Positions 13,441 through 21,954 of a stretch of 35,973 nucleotides of DNA are shown one piece after another. The notes beneath the pieces were generated by a model. It worked only from the letters and a program-made list of their open reading frames with translations. It ran no database searches and had not been told where the DNA came from. Source of the stretch: Rickettsiales bacterium. Its GTDB lineage: Bacteria > Bacteroidota > Bacteroidia > Cytophagales > Cyclobacteriaceae. The stretch is from NCBI GenBank assembly GCA_002729235.1, contig PBTY01000053.1, forward strand, positions 1,436 to 37,408, given 5' to 3'. Numbering within the stretch: the first letter of the stretch is position 1; the number at the start of each line of letters is the position of its first letter. The position numbers were made by a program, and so were the translations under genes.

Positions 13441-14664
13441 ATGAAAAAGTGGAAGAAGCTATCTCAGGAAGAGATTCAGCAGCGTGTGTTTTCTGCATTG
13501 TCAGAAAATGTGGACTATTATAATCAGAACATTCTAGGTGTGCCTGCCTCACATCTGGATGATCGTGTATTTTATCAAAATGCACCATTTCTGGAGGATG
13601 CGCCATTTCTAAGTACACTGATTCACAACCCCAATCATATCGGTTGCCATACGCTGGGTACTTCAGAAAGCTTCTTCAAGGGTACGCAGCAAATTGAAAA
13701 GGAAGTCATCGCTATCTGTGCCGAAGACATCCTGAAAGGGGAGGGTGAGTTTGATGGCTATGTGGCCTCTGGTGGTACAGAAGCTAATCTTCAGGCGGTT
13801 TGGATTTACCGCAACAACTTCATGCAAGAACTAGGTGGTTGCCTTGATGAGATCGCTTTGATAACTTCTGCTGATGCACATTATTCTTCTGCCAAAGCTT
13901 CCAATGTGTTGCAAATTGCTTTCTACAAAGTAGCTGTTGATGAGGAAGATCGATCTATCAGCAAATCATCTGTTCGGGAAACTGTACTTCAAGCGCAATC
14001 AGAGGGTAAGAAGTACTTCATCGTCATGGCGAACATGATGACCACCATGTTCGGTTCGGTGGATGATTTGGGTTGTTATACAGATATATTACAAGAGCTG
14101 AATGTTGAGTTCAAACTGCATGTGGATGGTGCTTATGGAGGATTCTTTTACCCCTTTGCCCGGCAAGAAAATAATATCAATTTCAGTAACCCACATGTCA
14201 ACTCAGTGACTCTGGATGCGCACAAAATGCTGCAGGCACCTTATGGAACTGGGATATTTCTCATTCGAAAAGGATGGATGCATTTCGCGAATACTGAAGA
14301 AGCCAGCTATGTTGAAGGGCAGGACTATACACTGATCGGCTCTCGATCAGGGGCCAATGCCATCGCGATTTGGATGATTTTGATGAATTATGGACCACAT
14401 GGATGGTTTGAAAAGACTTTGGTACTGAATCACAGAACCACCTGGCTTTGTGAACAGCTGACCAAAAGAGGAATTGAGTATTTCAGATATCCAGAAGCAA
14501 ACATCGTCACTATGAAAGCGAAGTATCTGAAATCTGAACTATGCAAAAAGTATGGACTCGTTCCTGATAATCATCAAAATCCAAAGTGGTTTAAGATTGT
14601 GCTAATGGATCACGTCACGGTGGAGAAATTGGAGAAATTCCTACAAGACTATGATAGCCACTAA
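13441..14664 (+). CDS. PLP-dependent group II amino-acid decarboxylase-like protein
   Basis: A pyridoxal-phosphate enzyme of the glutamate/tyrosine/aromatic amino-acid decarboxylase family. Visible cofactor residues are His147 in SADAHYSSAKAS (ring stacking), Asp229 in HVDGAYGG (pyridine nitrogen) and Lys262 in TLDAHKMLQAPYG (Schiff base). The open frame extends upstream to 13342, but that part (for example RTFTAQFYKDFRPR) has no family character, so I start at the ATG at 13441, giving 407 residues. The substrate cannot be read from sequence; Bacteroidota relatives are often labelled aspartate aminotransferase family or tyrosine decarboxylase. It is convergent with the MscS gene, with only 2 bases between stops. 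Confidence 0.88.
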   Translation: MKKWKKLSQEEIQQRVFSALSENVDYYNQNILGVPASHLDDRVFYQNAPFLEDAPFLSTLIHNPNHIGCHTLGTSESFFKGTQQIEKEVIAICAEDILKGEGEFDGYVASGGTEANLQAVWIYRNNFMQELGGCLDEIALITSADAHYSSAKASNVLQIAFYKVAVDEEDRSISKSSVRETVLQAQSEGKKYFIVMANMMTTMFGSVDDLGCYTDILQELNVEFKLHVDGAYGGFFYPFARQENNINFSNPHVNSVTLDAHKMLQAPYGTGIFLIRKGWMHFANTEEASYVEGQDYTLIGSRSGANAIAIWMILMNYGPHGWFEKTLVLNHRTTWLCEQLTKRGIEYFRYPEANIVTMKAKYLKSELCKKYGLVPDNHQNPKWFKIVLMDHVTVEKLEKFLQDYDSH

Positions 14665-14666
14665 GG

Positions 14667-15539
14667 CTATCTAAAGTCTTCTTCTTTCATGAGTCCTTCT
14701 TGCAAAAGCGTGGAAATCACGATCTCCGTCATTTCACTCTTGAAGGCAAACTCGCTACGGATATCCATAACGTATGCTTTCAGGCGCATTTTCAAATAGG
14801 ATCTTCGTTCCTTTACTTCGTTGAAGAACAAGACGGCAATCGGCTTGTTGAGGTAAACGAATCTGGATACCTGTGCCGCTTGAGTGGCAATTTCTCGCAC
14901 GCGTACCGTATCAATGCTAAGTGGCAAATAGATTTCTGCTACCACCTGGCAGTTCGCCTCTCCAGAGTTGGCATTGGAAACTGATCCGTTCATGATGGTG
15001 CTGTTTGGAATTGCTACCAACGAGTCATCAGCAGTAACGATTCTGGTGGACCTAAGACCAATTTCTGTCACCTCTCCATAGAATGATCCCACCTCTATTT
15101 TGTCTCCTACCTGGAAAGGTCTGTCAAACAAGATCATTACTCCTCCAAAGATGTTTTTCAGAATGTCCTGAGCGGCAAAACCAATGGCCACACCAACGGA
15201 TGCTGATAGTGCGAGTACCGTTGCCATCGGTGGCTGGAAAATCCCAGTGATTATGGTTACGATCACCAATATCCAACCCATAATACGGACTACTGGAATA
15301 ATTCCCTTGAGGGTAATCCGGTATTGTGTGCTTCGCTCAGCCAGTATCTGTAGGATATGACTGAAAAATCGAATCAGGATATAACCTGTTACGATCACTA
15401 CCAGCGACCAAAATAGTTTAGGAATAGAGAAGATTTCGCTCAGCTTCGGAGCTTCATTTTTGATGTCTTGCACGGCCTCTTGTGCATTCCCAGATAGGGA
15501 GAGCAACGTCAGTAAGCCGAATGTGATATATCTACTCAT
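14667..15539 (-). CDS. MscS-family mechanosensitive ion channel
   Basis: A 290-residue small-conductance mechanosensitive channel with an N-terminal signal-like segment (1-19), membrane helices near 41-60 and 83-102, and the conserved pore helix plus beta domain: PPMATVLALSASVGVAIGFA (103-122), AAQDILKNIFGGVMILFDRPFQVGD (122-146), and the GEVTEIGLRSTRI and IPNSTIMNGSVSN motifs. It releases solutes under osmotic downshock. Its ATG overlaps the stop of the 968-residue upstream gene by one base (TAATG), so the two are translationally coupled. The pairing suggests that the large protein works with or regulates the channel, which is inference. Confidence 0.93.
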   Translation of the reverse strand: MSRYITFGLLTLLSLSGNAQEAVQDIKNEAPKLSEIFSIPKLFWSLVVIVTGYILIRFFSHILQILAERSTQYRITLKGIIPVVRIMGWILVIVTIITGIFQPPMATVLALSASVGVAIGFAAQDILKNIFGGVMILFDRPFQVGDKIEVGSFYGEVTEIGLRSTRIVTADDSLVAIPNSTIMNGSVSNANSGEANCQVVAEIYLPLSIDTVRVREIATQAAQVSRFVYLNKPIAVLFFNEVKERRSYLKMRLKAYVMDIRSEFAFKSEMTEIVISTLLQEGLMKEEDFR

Positions 15540-18445
15540 TAATGAATCAAATTTTTAGCTTTCAACAAGCTGATGACACTTCTATACACTAGTGTATTCA
15601 CCAGGTATTGGTTGCCTTTCTTGACGAGGATGCCATCTTCCAACATCATAGAAAGTAATAAATAGGAGGCCTGTATCTTTTTACGCATTACTTCAGAAAA
15701 TTGCTCCACAGTCAGTCCGTCATGAAGTATAAGCGCATGCAAAGCTTGCGTTTTCTCCAGGTTCAAGATCTCCAGGAAGCTTAAGTCGGGTTTTTGGAAG
15801 GAATTGATCACAATTCGATCCTGGTCTACACTTTTAGTGGATAACAGCCAGAACATCAACGCCATGGTGATGTTGCTTTCTGAAAAATCGATTAGGTTTT
15901 TAAAGAATCTTCTGCGAAGAAACTCCTGTTGTTCTTCCTCAGAGAGTTTTGCAAATCGCTTGCTCTCCAGTTTGCTAACCTCAGGTTCAAAGTAAATTTT
16001 ATAACCACTAATCCGGTTTCTTTTTTGCACTATTTGGTTCAGATCTTCTTCAGAAGGATTTTTCAAGCCAATAGGATAGCTGAATATCTCATGAATGTGC
16101 AGAGTCTTCTTAAAAAACTCGAATGTATACACCGTACAGGTGGTCATCCAAAAGACATGCTGTGCTGTATTGCTAATCAATGTTAGCAAAGCTTTGATAA
16201 CCGTAAAGCCACCAGGTTTTCTTAAATAAAGGTTTTGAATGTCTTCGAGAAGAATGATTCGTTTTGGACCGTTCAGCAATTTGTTTTGTACCTCTTCATA
16301 GGTGGTAGGTTCTTCAGATGAGATAATCTTTTTCAAAATCTCATCAAACTGAGTTTGGTTATCTACAGCTGTTTGGCATTTGAATCGGGTGATAGGGTGC
16401 TTGAAAGTGGAGGTGTTCTGCACGTAGTTCATAAATGAAGTCATACCACTCCACTTCTCACTGTAAAGTATCACAGAGCCCATTTTGCCTTCTACCCATC
16501 TGGTATAAGCAGTACTTAATTGTTCCAGCTCCGCTTTTCTACCAACAAAAAGCTCCAGGTCTGTCAATGGTTCTGTTTTGTACAGGTTTCGATAAATCAC
16601 CGGCAATGCATCAATACGCTCTTCAGCACTAGCCAGGAAATCTGACACTGCTCTACTAGCTGTATCCTTTTTGGAAGTAAGGATAAACCGCTGGCGGAAT
16701 GAGCTGAGGAAGTTGTTGGCCTCCTTAAGTCTTTTCGTTACATAGGCCTTGCTTTCGTCAAAGTAAGTAGCTGCTTTGCTTTTGAGCTCCGTTCTATAAG
16801 CCTTCGTTTGTTGTATGGTTTTCGCTTTGGCAATACGAATTCGCATCTCACGAATGTTCTCATTAACCATCAAGGCTTCCAACTCGTCATTGTACTTATT
16901 GACTGCATTGGTAAGAGATGCCTGGGTATCGATGAATAGATTGGAGAGTGCCTGCTTGATTTCGTTCACACGATCTTCTGCTCGCTGTAGCGTTTCCATC
17001 GCTACTCTATTGGCCGATTCAGAATTTTGATGTTCTTCCAGCTGCTGAATAGCTGTTGATAGCCCGAACGTGATCATATGATCCAGGTCCCCACTAAGCG
17101 TGATTTGTTTGTTTAGTTGCGACAAGAAAGAACCCTTTATTCTATCCAACTCCCTGAACAAGGCTGGAGCTATTTCAAACTCAAGCAATTCATACAATGG
17201 AATGGTGGTAATGTCACTACTAGGAATTGGTTTTTGGTATTGCGTGGCTGTTTTGCATAATCGTAGATCAAAACTCATGGACTTCAATCCCTGCGTGATC
17301 GTGTTTTCCAATCGGGCAACCGCATTGATCGTATTCTTGCTGCTGAGTTTTTCTACCAGGGCAGGAATGGTGGATTCATCCAAACTCTTTTGAGCTTTGT
17401 AATTGGTTTTTTTTAGCGACTGGCTCAAGTCCTCCGTCTTGTCCAATAACTCCCTTGACTCGGAAATAAAATCCAAAATAACATTGAGGTCAGGGGAGAT
17501 CGTTTGCTCAAACGTTTTGGACTGAGACTCCTGATAGGTGTCAAGCGCTTCTTTACTTTGATCAGTCAGTTTTCGAAGTTCCAGATCACTTCGCCACTCT
17601 TCGTGCAAGAGTAAAAGAGAATTGTTCCAGCCCTTGTATTCTTTGCGCCATTTGGTATTGGACTCCTCTACGGCTTCAGATACTTCACTTGCACTAAAAT
17701 TACTCGCTTTTAACTCGAGTGTTCCTACCAATTCGGCTTCCTTACTTAATGCACTAAATGTTTGGTCTAGTTTGTCTAATAAATCCTTCTTTAGGTGATT
17801 TCTGGTCTTGGTAAATTCCTTTTGTAGCGTCTTAGGATCAAACAATGGAATCTTTTGATCCACACTGTCAATGAGTAGTTCCGTGTATGCTTTGGTTAGT
17901 TCAGCAAAGTATTCTGATCTGAGTGGAGTAATTCGCTCAACAAACTCTGCTCTAAGGTGTTTTTCTGCTAATCCTTTTAAAGGAACTTCATGTTTCCAAT
18001 ACGTTTTGCCTTTTTTGCTTTTGCGGAAAACATTAGCAATTTTTCTTGGTGAATCCGACATTCCGAAAGCGACATTCTTGAATGGCTTACGTATTTTGAT
18101 CAAGAAAGAATCACCAGGTTGTTTAGCAAAACGTTCTGGCTTTTGTTCCATAACGATAGATTCTGGAACCTGATCAAGGATTTCTTTCAAATGGGTATTG
18201 AACGATTCTGCAAACAGTTCAAAATCCTTTCCCTCTTCCTCATATACGGAATACTCAAGAATGCCATGAATGGCTTCAGCAATTTTGGCTGGCGTTTTCT
18301 CAGTAGCGAAAATTCCATCTATTTGATTACGCAGTTTTTCAAAGCGTAAATACTGTTCTCTGATTTCTGCTTTGTAGGAATTATACAATTCCTTAGAGAT
18401 CAAATCGGCGGTTTTTTCCTTTAACGAATCAATGTGTTGATACAT
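15539..18445 (-). CDS. Large coiled-coil protein with degenerate STAND/AAA-like NTPase and winged-helix C-terminus
   Basis: 968 residues with no signal peptide or membrane helix. Residues 1-625 are almost entirely charged and helical, resembling long coiled-coil or spectrin-like bundles. At 633 the motif FVGRKAELEQL, typical of STAND/AAA_16 NTPases, opens a second domain. The Walker A position (658-670, VILYSEKWSGMTS) lacks the usual glycines and has Met where the catalytic Lys should be. Walker B is well kept (RIILLED, 729-735), as is a sensor-like strand VFWMTTCT (764-771). Residues 900-960 look like a winged helix. The gene is coupled to MscS by a one-base overlap. It is likely a nucleotide-binding-deficient scaffold or sensor; I know no characterised homologue. 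Confidence 0.82.
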   Translation of the reverse strand: MYQHIDSLKEKTADLISKELYNSYKAEIREQYLRFEKLRNQIDGIFATEKTPAKIAEAIHGILEYSVYEEEGKDFELFAESFNTHLKEILDQVPESIVMEQKPERFAKQPGDSFLIKIRKPFKNVAFGMSDSPRKIANVFRKSKKGKTYWKHEVPLKGLAEKHLRAEFVERITPLRSEYFAELTKAYTELLIDSVDQKIPLFDPKTLQKEFTKTRNHLKKDLLDKLDQTFSALSKEAELVGTLELKASNFSASEVSEAVEESNTKWRKEYKGWNNSLLLLHEEWRSDLELRKLTDQSKEALDTYQESQSKTFEQTISPDLNVILDFISESRELLDKTEDLSQSLKKTNYKAQKSLDESTIPALVEKLSSKNTINAVARLENTITQGLKSMSFDLRLCKTATQYQKPIPSSDITTIPLYELLEFEIAPALFRELDRIKGSFLSQLNKQITLSGDLDHMITFGLSTAIQQLEEHQNSESANRVAMETLQRAEDRVNEIKQALSNLFIDTQASLTNAVNKYNDELEALMVNENIREMRIRIAKAKTIQQTKAYRTELKSKAATYFDESKAYVTKRLKEANNFLSSFRQRFILTSKKDTASRAVSDFLASAEERIDALPVIYRNLYKTEPLTDLELFVGRKAELEQLSTAYTRWVEGKMGSVILYSEKWSGMTSFMNYVQNTSTFKHPITRFKCQTAVDNQTQFDEILKKIISSEEPTTYEEVQNKLLNGPKRIILLEDIQNLYLRKPGGFTVIKALLTLISNTAQHVFWMTTCTVYTFEFFKKTLHIHEIFSYPIGLKNPSEEDLNQIVQKRNRISGYKIYFEPEVSKLESKRFAKLSEEEQQEFLRRRFFKNLIDFSESNITMALMFWLLSTKSVDQDRIVINSFQKPDLSFLEILNLEKTQALHALILHDGLTVEQFSEVMRKKIQASYLLLSMMLEDGILVKKGNQYLVNTLVYRSVISLLKAKNLIH

Positions 18446-18467
18446 TCACAAATAATTAGGCAATCAT

Positions 18468-18485
18468 CATACGAATAATCGTATG
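18468..18485. promoter_or_regulatory. Perfect palindrome in a divergent promoter region (candidate operator)
   Basis: CATACGA (18468-18474) and TCGTATG (18479-18485) around ATAA form a perfect 7-bp inverted repeat, 23 bases upstream of the MscS-operon start and 76 bases before the lipoprotein start. There is no T-run, so it is unlikely to be a terminator. It fits a dimeric repressor site, but no cognate regulator is visible. Confidence 0.4.
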
Positions 18486-18561
18486 AATAGTTAATTGTTA
18501 AAGTAATAAAATGTTTTTGCTCTTTTCGGTGTTATCTTTAAAGAACCATAAATTGATTCAT

Positions 18562-19053
18562 ATGCAAAGGGTATTTCAGCTGTTTTCTTTCGTATTCATT
18601 GTTGGCTTATTTAGTTGTCAGACGCAATCTGAGCCGGAATTGAGAGCTTCTACCTATCTTTTGCATCGGGCTAACTACAACCCGGTGAGAGGTGAAGTGA
18701 CTGTGACAGAAGTAGGACCAGGGATTCTGGAATTTAGAATTAATGTCGAAAATACAGTAGAAGGAGGTATACACCCGGCACATTTGCATTTTGGTGATGT
18801 TAGTCAAGTTGGTGAATTAGCTCTTCGTCTAAACGATGTAGATGGTGCTACTGGAGAAAGTGTGACCTTGGTAGAGCATGCGACCTTATCTGATGGTCGT
18901 GAGTTGACTTATGATTTGTTCCTCACATTAGATGGTAGTATCAAGATTCATATGAATGACAACTACTTCAAGCACATGGTGTTGTCATTTGGTAATGTGG
19001 GCAAGAATGAAGACTACCTCTTCGATGGAGTGGCTGTGTGTACTGGTCATTAA
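18562..19053 (+). CDS. CHRD-like domain lipoprotein
   Basis: The frame opens at 18511, but I start at the ATG at 18562 because a clean lipoprotein signal begins there (MQRVFQLFSFVFIVGLFSC, lipobox Cys19), giving 163 residues. The mature domain has paired beta strands with GGIHPAHLHFGD near residues 69-80, then ELALRLNDVDGATGESVT, features shared by CHRD domains and the Cu/Zn superoxide-dismutase-like fold. The metal ligands of a true SOD are not all present. It ends HMVLSFGNVGKNEDY and CTGH. Likely a periplasmic or outer-membrane lipoprotein of unknown role. It is divergent from the STAND-like/MscS operon, sharing the palindrome at 18468. Confidence 0.72.
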   Translation: MQRVFQLFSFVFIVGLFSCQTQSEPELRASTYLLHRANYNPVRGEVTVTEVGPGILEFRINVENTVEGGIHPAHLHFGDVSQVGELALRLNDVDGATGESVTLVEHATLSDGRELTYDLFLTLDGSIKIHMNDNYFKHMVLSFGNVGKNEDYLFDGVAVCTGH

Positions 19054-19175
19054 TTAATCAATCTCATTTTGTTTAAAACTCTAGAAGGGTAATGACAAGA
19101 CTCCTCTGAATTTTGATGGGCTCAGCATTTTGAGGTTCTTCCTGAATGTTCTTTGATTAATTTTTTGAACTGGGT

Positions 19176-19250
19176 AAAAAAAGATCCCTCGTAAGGGAAA
19201 AACGAGGGACCACAACCAGCTATGTCTATGACCCTTTCGGGCTAGATTCA
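19176..19250 (-). ncRNA. Candidate small RNA with its own promoter and terminator
   Basis: Between two protein genes the minus strand carries a promoter match (19255-19284), then about 75 bases with no coding frame, ending in an intrinsic terminator: ACGAGGGA (19202-19209) pairs with TCCCTCGT (19185-19192), followed by seven Us. In RNA orientation the body contains CTAGC and GCTGG, which can pair around a CCC-GAAA-GGG hairpin. The unit is compact and convincing as a transcript. I cannot link it to a named Rfam family. Alternatively the hairpin merely ends the operon at 19346-20421. Confidence 0.55.
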
Positions 19251-19254
19251 TGTA

Positions 19255-19284
19255 CAAAACTACCCGTTACCGCGACATGGCAAA
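19255..19284 (-). promoter_or_regulatory. Promoter ahead of the candidate small RNA
   Basis: TTTG (19284-19281), an 18-base spacer, and TAGTTTTG (19262-19255), a full match to the Bacteroidota TTTG / TAnnTTTG pattern. No protein start codon follows in a plausible place. Confidence 0.6.
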
Positions 19285-19345
19285 CTTTTGTTCGTTGAAC
19301 AGATGAAATTCATCGGTTAATATTTCAAATGACCTGTTTAAGCTG

Positions 19346-19642
19346 TTATGGTAGTTCCACCAACTGCTCTAAAGAGTAGGCTTTCGGCTTATCAGCAAAC
19401 AAAATTTTGGTTTTTGCCCATGTAGTTTTGAATAATTCTGAATCCCTGTAGTCATCAAGGTCTTGCTGAGAGTCCCAAATGCTCAATGTATAATAGGTAT
19501 TGGATTGATGGTGGTCTTTGTGAAGTGATAGGTAGTTGCACCCAGAGCGTGCTCTGATCTTTTCCTTACTTTCATCAAATACTTGTTCGAATTGAGTTGT
19601 TTTGTCTTCTCGAAAGACCATTCGTACGATTCTGGTAATCAT
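19346..19642 (-). CDS. Antibiotic biosynthesis monooxygenase (ABM)-fold protein
   Basis: A 98-residue dimeric ferredoxin-like ABM-domain protein: ITRIVRMVFREDKTTQFEQVFDESKEKIRA followed by GCNYLSLHKDHHQSNTYYTLSIWDSQQDLDDYRDSELF is the usual order of strand, helix, strand and the W-x-S/T-x-x-x-L-x-x-Y region. Members oxidise quinol-like substrates or degrade haem, though many small ones have no known activity. Its ATG overlaps the stop of the SAM hydrolase gene by 4 bases (ATGA), so the two are translationally coupled. No haem-ligand pattern of IsdG type is obvious. Confidence 0.82.
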   Translation of the reverse strand: MITRIVRMVFREDKTTQFEQVFDESKEKIRARSGCNYLSLHKDHHQSNTYYTLSIWDSQQDLDDYRDSELFKTTWAKTKILFADKPKAYSLEQLVELP

Positions 19643-20421
19643 AATTCGAAGTTGATTATCACGGGTGAGTCCAAAATAAGTCCTAGCAACTCTGAGGCAT
19701 TGCCTTTATTGATTCCTATTTGCAAATACCCATTGCTATTGAAGATGATGTAGAATTCACCAGATTCTACTTCCCCGAAGGATTTGTTGATTCTTCTTGA
19801 CTTTTCCCTGCCAAACCCGATCTCAAAAGGTTTATTACCATTTATTTTCATAATGGTTTCAAACTCTGATTGAACGATGTTGGTAATCAGGTTGCCATAG
19901 GAGTCCACTCGGATGATGTTTCCGGAGATTTCTCTTTTGGTGACTTTGAGCTGACGAGAATAAAGTACTTTCATCTCAGCGAGTGCTGGCCCCAGTTCAT
20001 GGATATTTTTTCCATTGGCCAATCCACTCACTATTGGCGCCATAATGTCTTTGGCACCGAAGGTCGTTTCTATTGGTTTTAGCGCATTGATATCAATGAT
20101 CGCAGAAGGTCTCTGGCTAGACAATAGGCTGAATAGACCACTGTCTGGCCCAACAAAGTAATGCTCTTCTAGTTTAATTGCAATGAATTTATTGGGCTCT
20201 CGAGAGTTGAGATCAATCGCACAAAGATGGACAGTGTTTGCAGGGAAGTCACGAAAGACATTTTTCAGGACATACGAAGCATGTGCTATATCCGACGGAT
20301 AGATCGAGTGACTGATGTCAATAATGTTGAGAGAAGGATTGCCTTTGAGTATGGCTGCCTTTACCGCCGCTACGTAGTGGTCCTCAGTACCAAAATCTGA
20401 CATAAATGTGACTAGCGCCAT
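19639..20421 (-). CDS. SAM hydroxide adenosyltransferase (DUF62 SAM hydrolase)
   Basis: Member of the fluorinase/chlorinase-like superfamily. The bacterial and archaeal DUF62 proteins split S-adenosylmethionine with hydroxide to adenosine and methionine. The N-terminal TFMSDFGTEDHYVAAVKAAIL (residues 5-25) carries the SAM-binding Asp, with ISHSI at 36-40, HLCAIDLNS at 65-73 and YFVGPDSGLFSLL at 88-100. The C-terminal beta-barrel domain follows from about 165 (GNIIRVDSYGNLITNI). The 260-residue length is typical. It is the first gene of a two-gene operon with the ABM protein and is divergent from phoH. A TATTTTTG box at 20454-20461 may be its -7 element. Confidence 0.9.
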   Translation of the reverse strand: MALVTFMSDFGTEDHYVAAVKAAILKGNPSLNIIDISHSIYPSDIAHASYVLKNVFRDFPANTVHLCAIDLNSREPNKFIAIKLEEHYFVGPDSGLFSLLSSQRPSAIIDINALKPIETTFGAKDIMAPIVSGLANGKNIHELGPALAEMKVLYSRQLKVTKREISGNIIRVDSYGNLITNIVQSEFETIMKINGNKPFEIGFGREKSRRINKSFGEVESGEFYIIFNSNGYLQIGINKGNASELLGLILDSPVIINFEL

Positions 20422-20510
20422 ACAAGCAACGGAAATATTTTTTTAACTTGAGACAAAAATATAAATTCTAAAAGCAAGAAAAATTAAACCCACATAAATC
20501 GAACATTCAT

Positions 20511-21473
20511 TTGTTAGAAAAGGTAATCACGCTCGAAAATATATCCCTTGTTGACTTCCTGGGAATCCAAAACCAGAACATTAAAGAAATAGCGTCTGCA
20601 TTTCCTGAGAGCAAAATTATTTCAAGAGGAAATGAGATCCGAATACAGGGGACGGCACCACAGATTCTTAAGATCAATGACATTTTAAATGACCTGCTGA
20701 ATCATTACAATAAGTATGGAAAGGTAACACATGAAAATGTTGTTTCTTATATCAATGATGAGCAACACAGTTCTACACACTCTGGAGCTGATGATGTGTT
20801 GGTATTTGGAACTCGTGGTTTCAAAATTTCTCCAAAAACCAAGAATCAGAAAGATCTGGTTCATGCGGTGGAGAAAAACGATTTGGTATTCGCCATAGGC
20901 CCAGCTGGAACTGGAAAAACATTTATCAGTGTCGCTCTGGCAGTGCGTGCATTGAAAAATAAAGACGTCAAGAAGATCATTATTACAAGGCCGGCAGTAG
21001 AAGCAGGCGAAAATCTGGGTTTCCTTCCTGGAGACCTAAAGGAAAAGATTGATCCTTATTTGCGGCCTATATACGATGCGCTCAATGACATGATTCCTTC
21101 TGAGAAGCTGAGATATTACCGTGAAAATGGAGTGATTGAGATAGCTCCTTTGGCTTATATGCGAGGTAGAACACTCAATAATGCATATATCTTGTTAGAC
21201 GAAGCTCAGAATACCACACCTATGCAGATCAAGATGTTTTTGACCCGTATGGGGCCTGATTCCAAAGTGATCATAACTGGGGACCGCTCACAGATAGATT
21301 TGCCTAGAAATCAAAAATCGGGCTTGGTAGAAGCTGTTCAGGTTTTGAAGGGTATCAAAGGAATTGGGTTTGTCACATTAGACGAGAAGGATGTCGTGAG
21401 ACATAAATTGGTGAAAGATATTGTAAGAGCTTACAATTCCCATCAAGATAAGGATGATCGTAGTAAAAGTTGA
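20511..21473 (+). CDS. PhoH family ATPase
   Basis: A 320-residue PhoH-like P-loop ATPase. The N-terminal 90 residues resemble a KH/jag-type RNA-binding module (ISRGNEIRIQGTAPQILKINDIL). Walker A GPAGTGKT lies at 130-137, Walker B and downstream LLDEAQNTTPMQIKMFLTRMG near 224-244, and ITGDRSQIDLP after it. The family is tied to phosphate starvation and RNA metabolism. The start is TTG at 20511 (read as Met), chosen because family members begin with an EKVITLENIS-like sequence and no ATG or GTG lies upstream in frame near it. It overlaps the GNAT gene by 20 bases. Confidence 0.93.
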   Translation: MLEKVITLENISLVDFLGIQNQNIKEIASAFPESKIISRGNEIRIQGTAPQILKINDILNDLLNHYNKYGKVTHENVVSYINDEQHSSTHSGADDVLVFGTRGFKISPKTKNQKDLVHAVEKNDLVFAIGPAGTGKTFISVALAVRALKNKDVKKIIITRPAVEAGENLGFLPGDLKEKIDPYLRPIYDALNDMIPSEKLRYYRENGVIEIAPLAYMRGRTLNNAYILLDEAQNTTPMQIKMFLTRMGPDSKVIITGDRSQIDLPRNQKSGLVEAVQVLKGIKGIGFVTLDEKDVVRHKLVKDIVRAYNSHQDKDDRSKS

Positions 21474-21885
21474 TACTGAGGAGTTACAAAAGAAGGCATT
21501 TGCAATACGCAATGAAGTCTTTGTGGTGGAACAAGGGGTTCCCGCAGAAGCAGAGATGGATGAGTATGAAAGTATGTGTACTCATTTTGTTGCATTGGAT
21601 GAATCTAACAATCCCGTAGGAGCAGCCAGATGGAGAAGGACCGATAAGGGAGTAAAACTCGAACGCTTTGCCGTAAAAAAGTCTTACAGAGGCAAAGGAG
21701 TGGGATCAAAACTAGTGGAGGCAGTTCTGAAGGATATCGAAGCAGAATGGGGGTCTGGGATCTACATTTATTTGCATTCTCAATTACCGGCAGTTCCATT
21801 ATATCTCAAGTATGGATTTGAGAAGGAGGGTGGTCAGTTTTCTGAGTGTGACATCCTTCATTACAAAATGCATCGCAAATCTTAG
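21454..21885 (+). CDS. GNAT family N-acetyltransferase
   Basis: A 143-residue GNAT-fold acetyltransferase of the ElaA/YjcF type. The opening KKAFAIRNEVFVVEQGVPAEAEMDEYE is characteristic, and the acetyl-CoA-binding motif RFAVKKSYRGKGVGSKLVEAVL lies at about 72-93. LYLKYGFEKEGGQFSECDILHYKM is the C-terminal signature. The acceptor substrate is unknown. Its start lies inside the phoH 3' end (20-base overlap), implying co-transcription and possibly coupled translation. The comEC gene follows 69 bases later on the same strand. Confidence 0.9.
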   Translation: MIVVKVDTEELQKKAFAIRNEVFVVEQGVPAEAEMDEYESMCTHFVALDESNNPVGAARWRRTDKGVKLERFAVKKSYRGKGVGSKLVEAVLKDIEAEWGSGIYIYLHSQLPAVPLYLKYGFEKEGGQFSECDILHYKMHRKS

Positions 21886-21954
21886 TGGAAACGTTGTATG
21901 TGTTTGGATAATTGGTGATATTCCTATCGCCAAAACTAATCTAAGCCTCCATAC

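Noticed and set aside
15539-18445. SMC or dynamin-like identity for the 968-residue protein
   Set aside because: It has no ABC signature or hinge as in SMC and no GTPase G motifs; the NTPase part lies C-terminal with a FVGR motif, which fits STAND/AAA_16 better.
18511-18561. Lipoprotein start at 18511
   Set aside because: A complete lipoprotein signal peptide begins at the ATG at 18562; the upstream 17 codons would spoil it.
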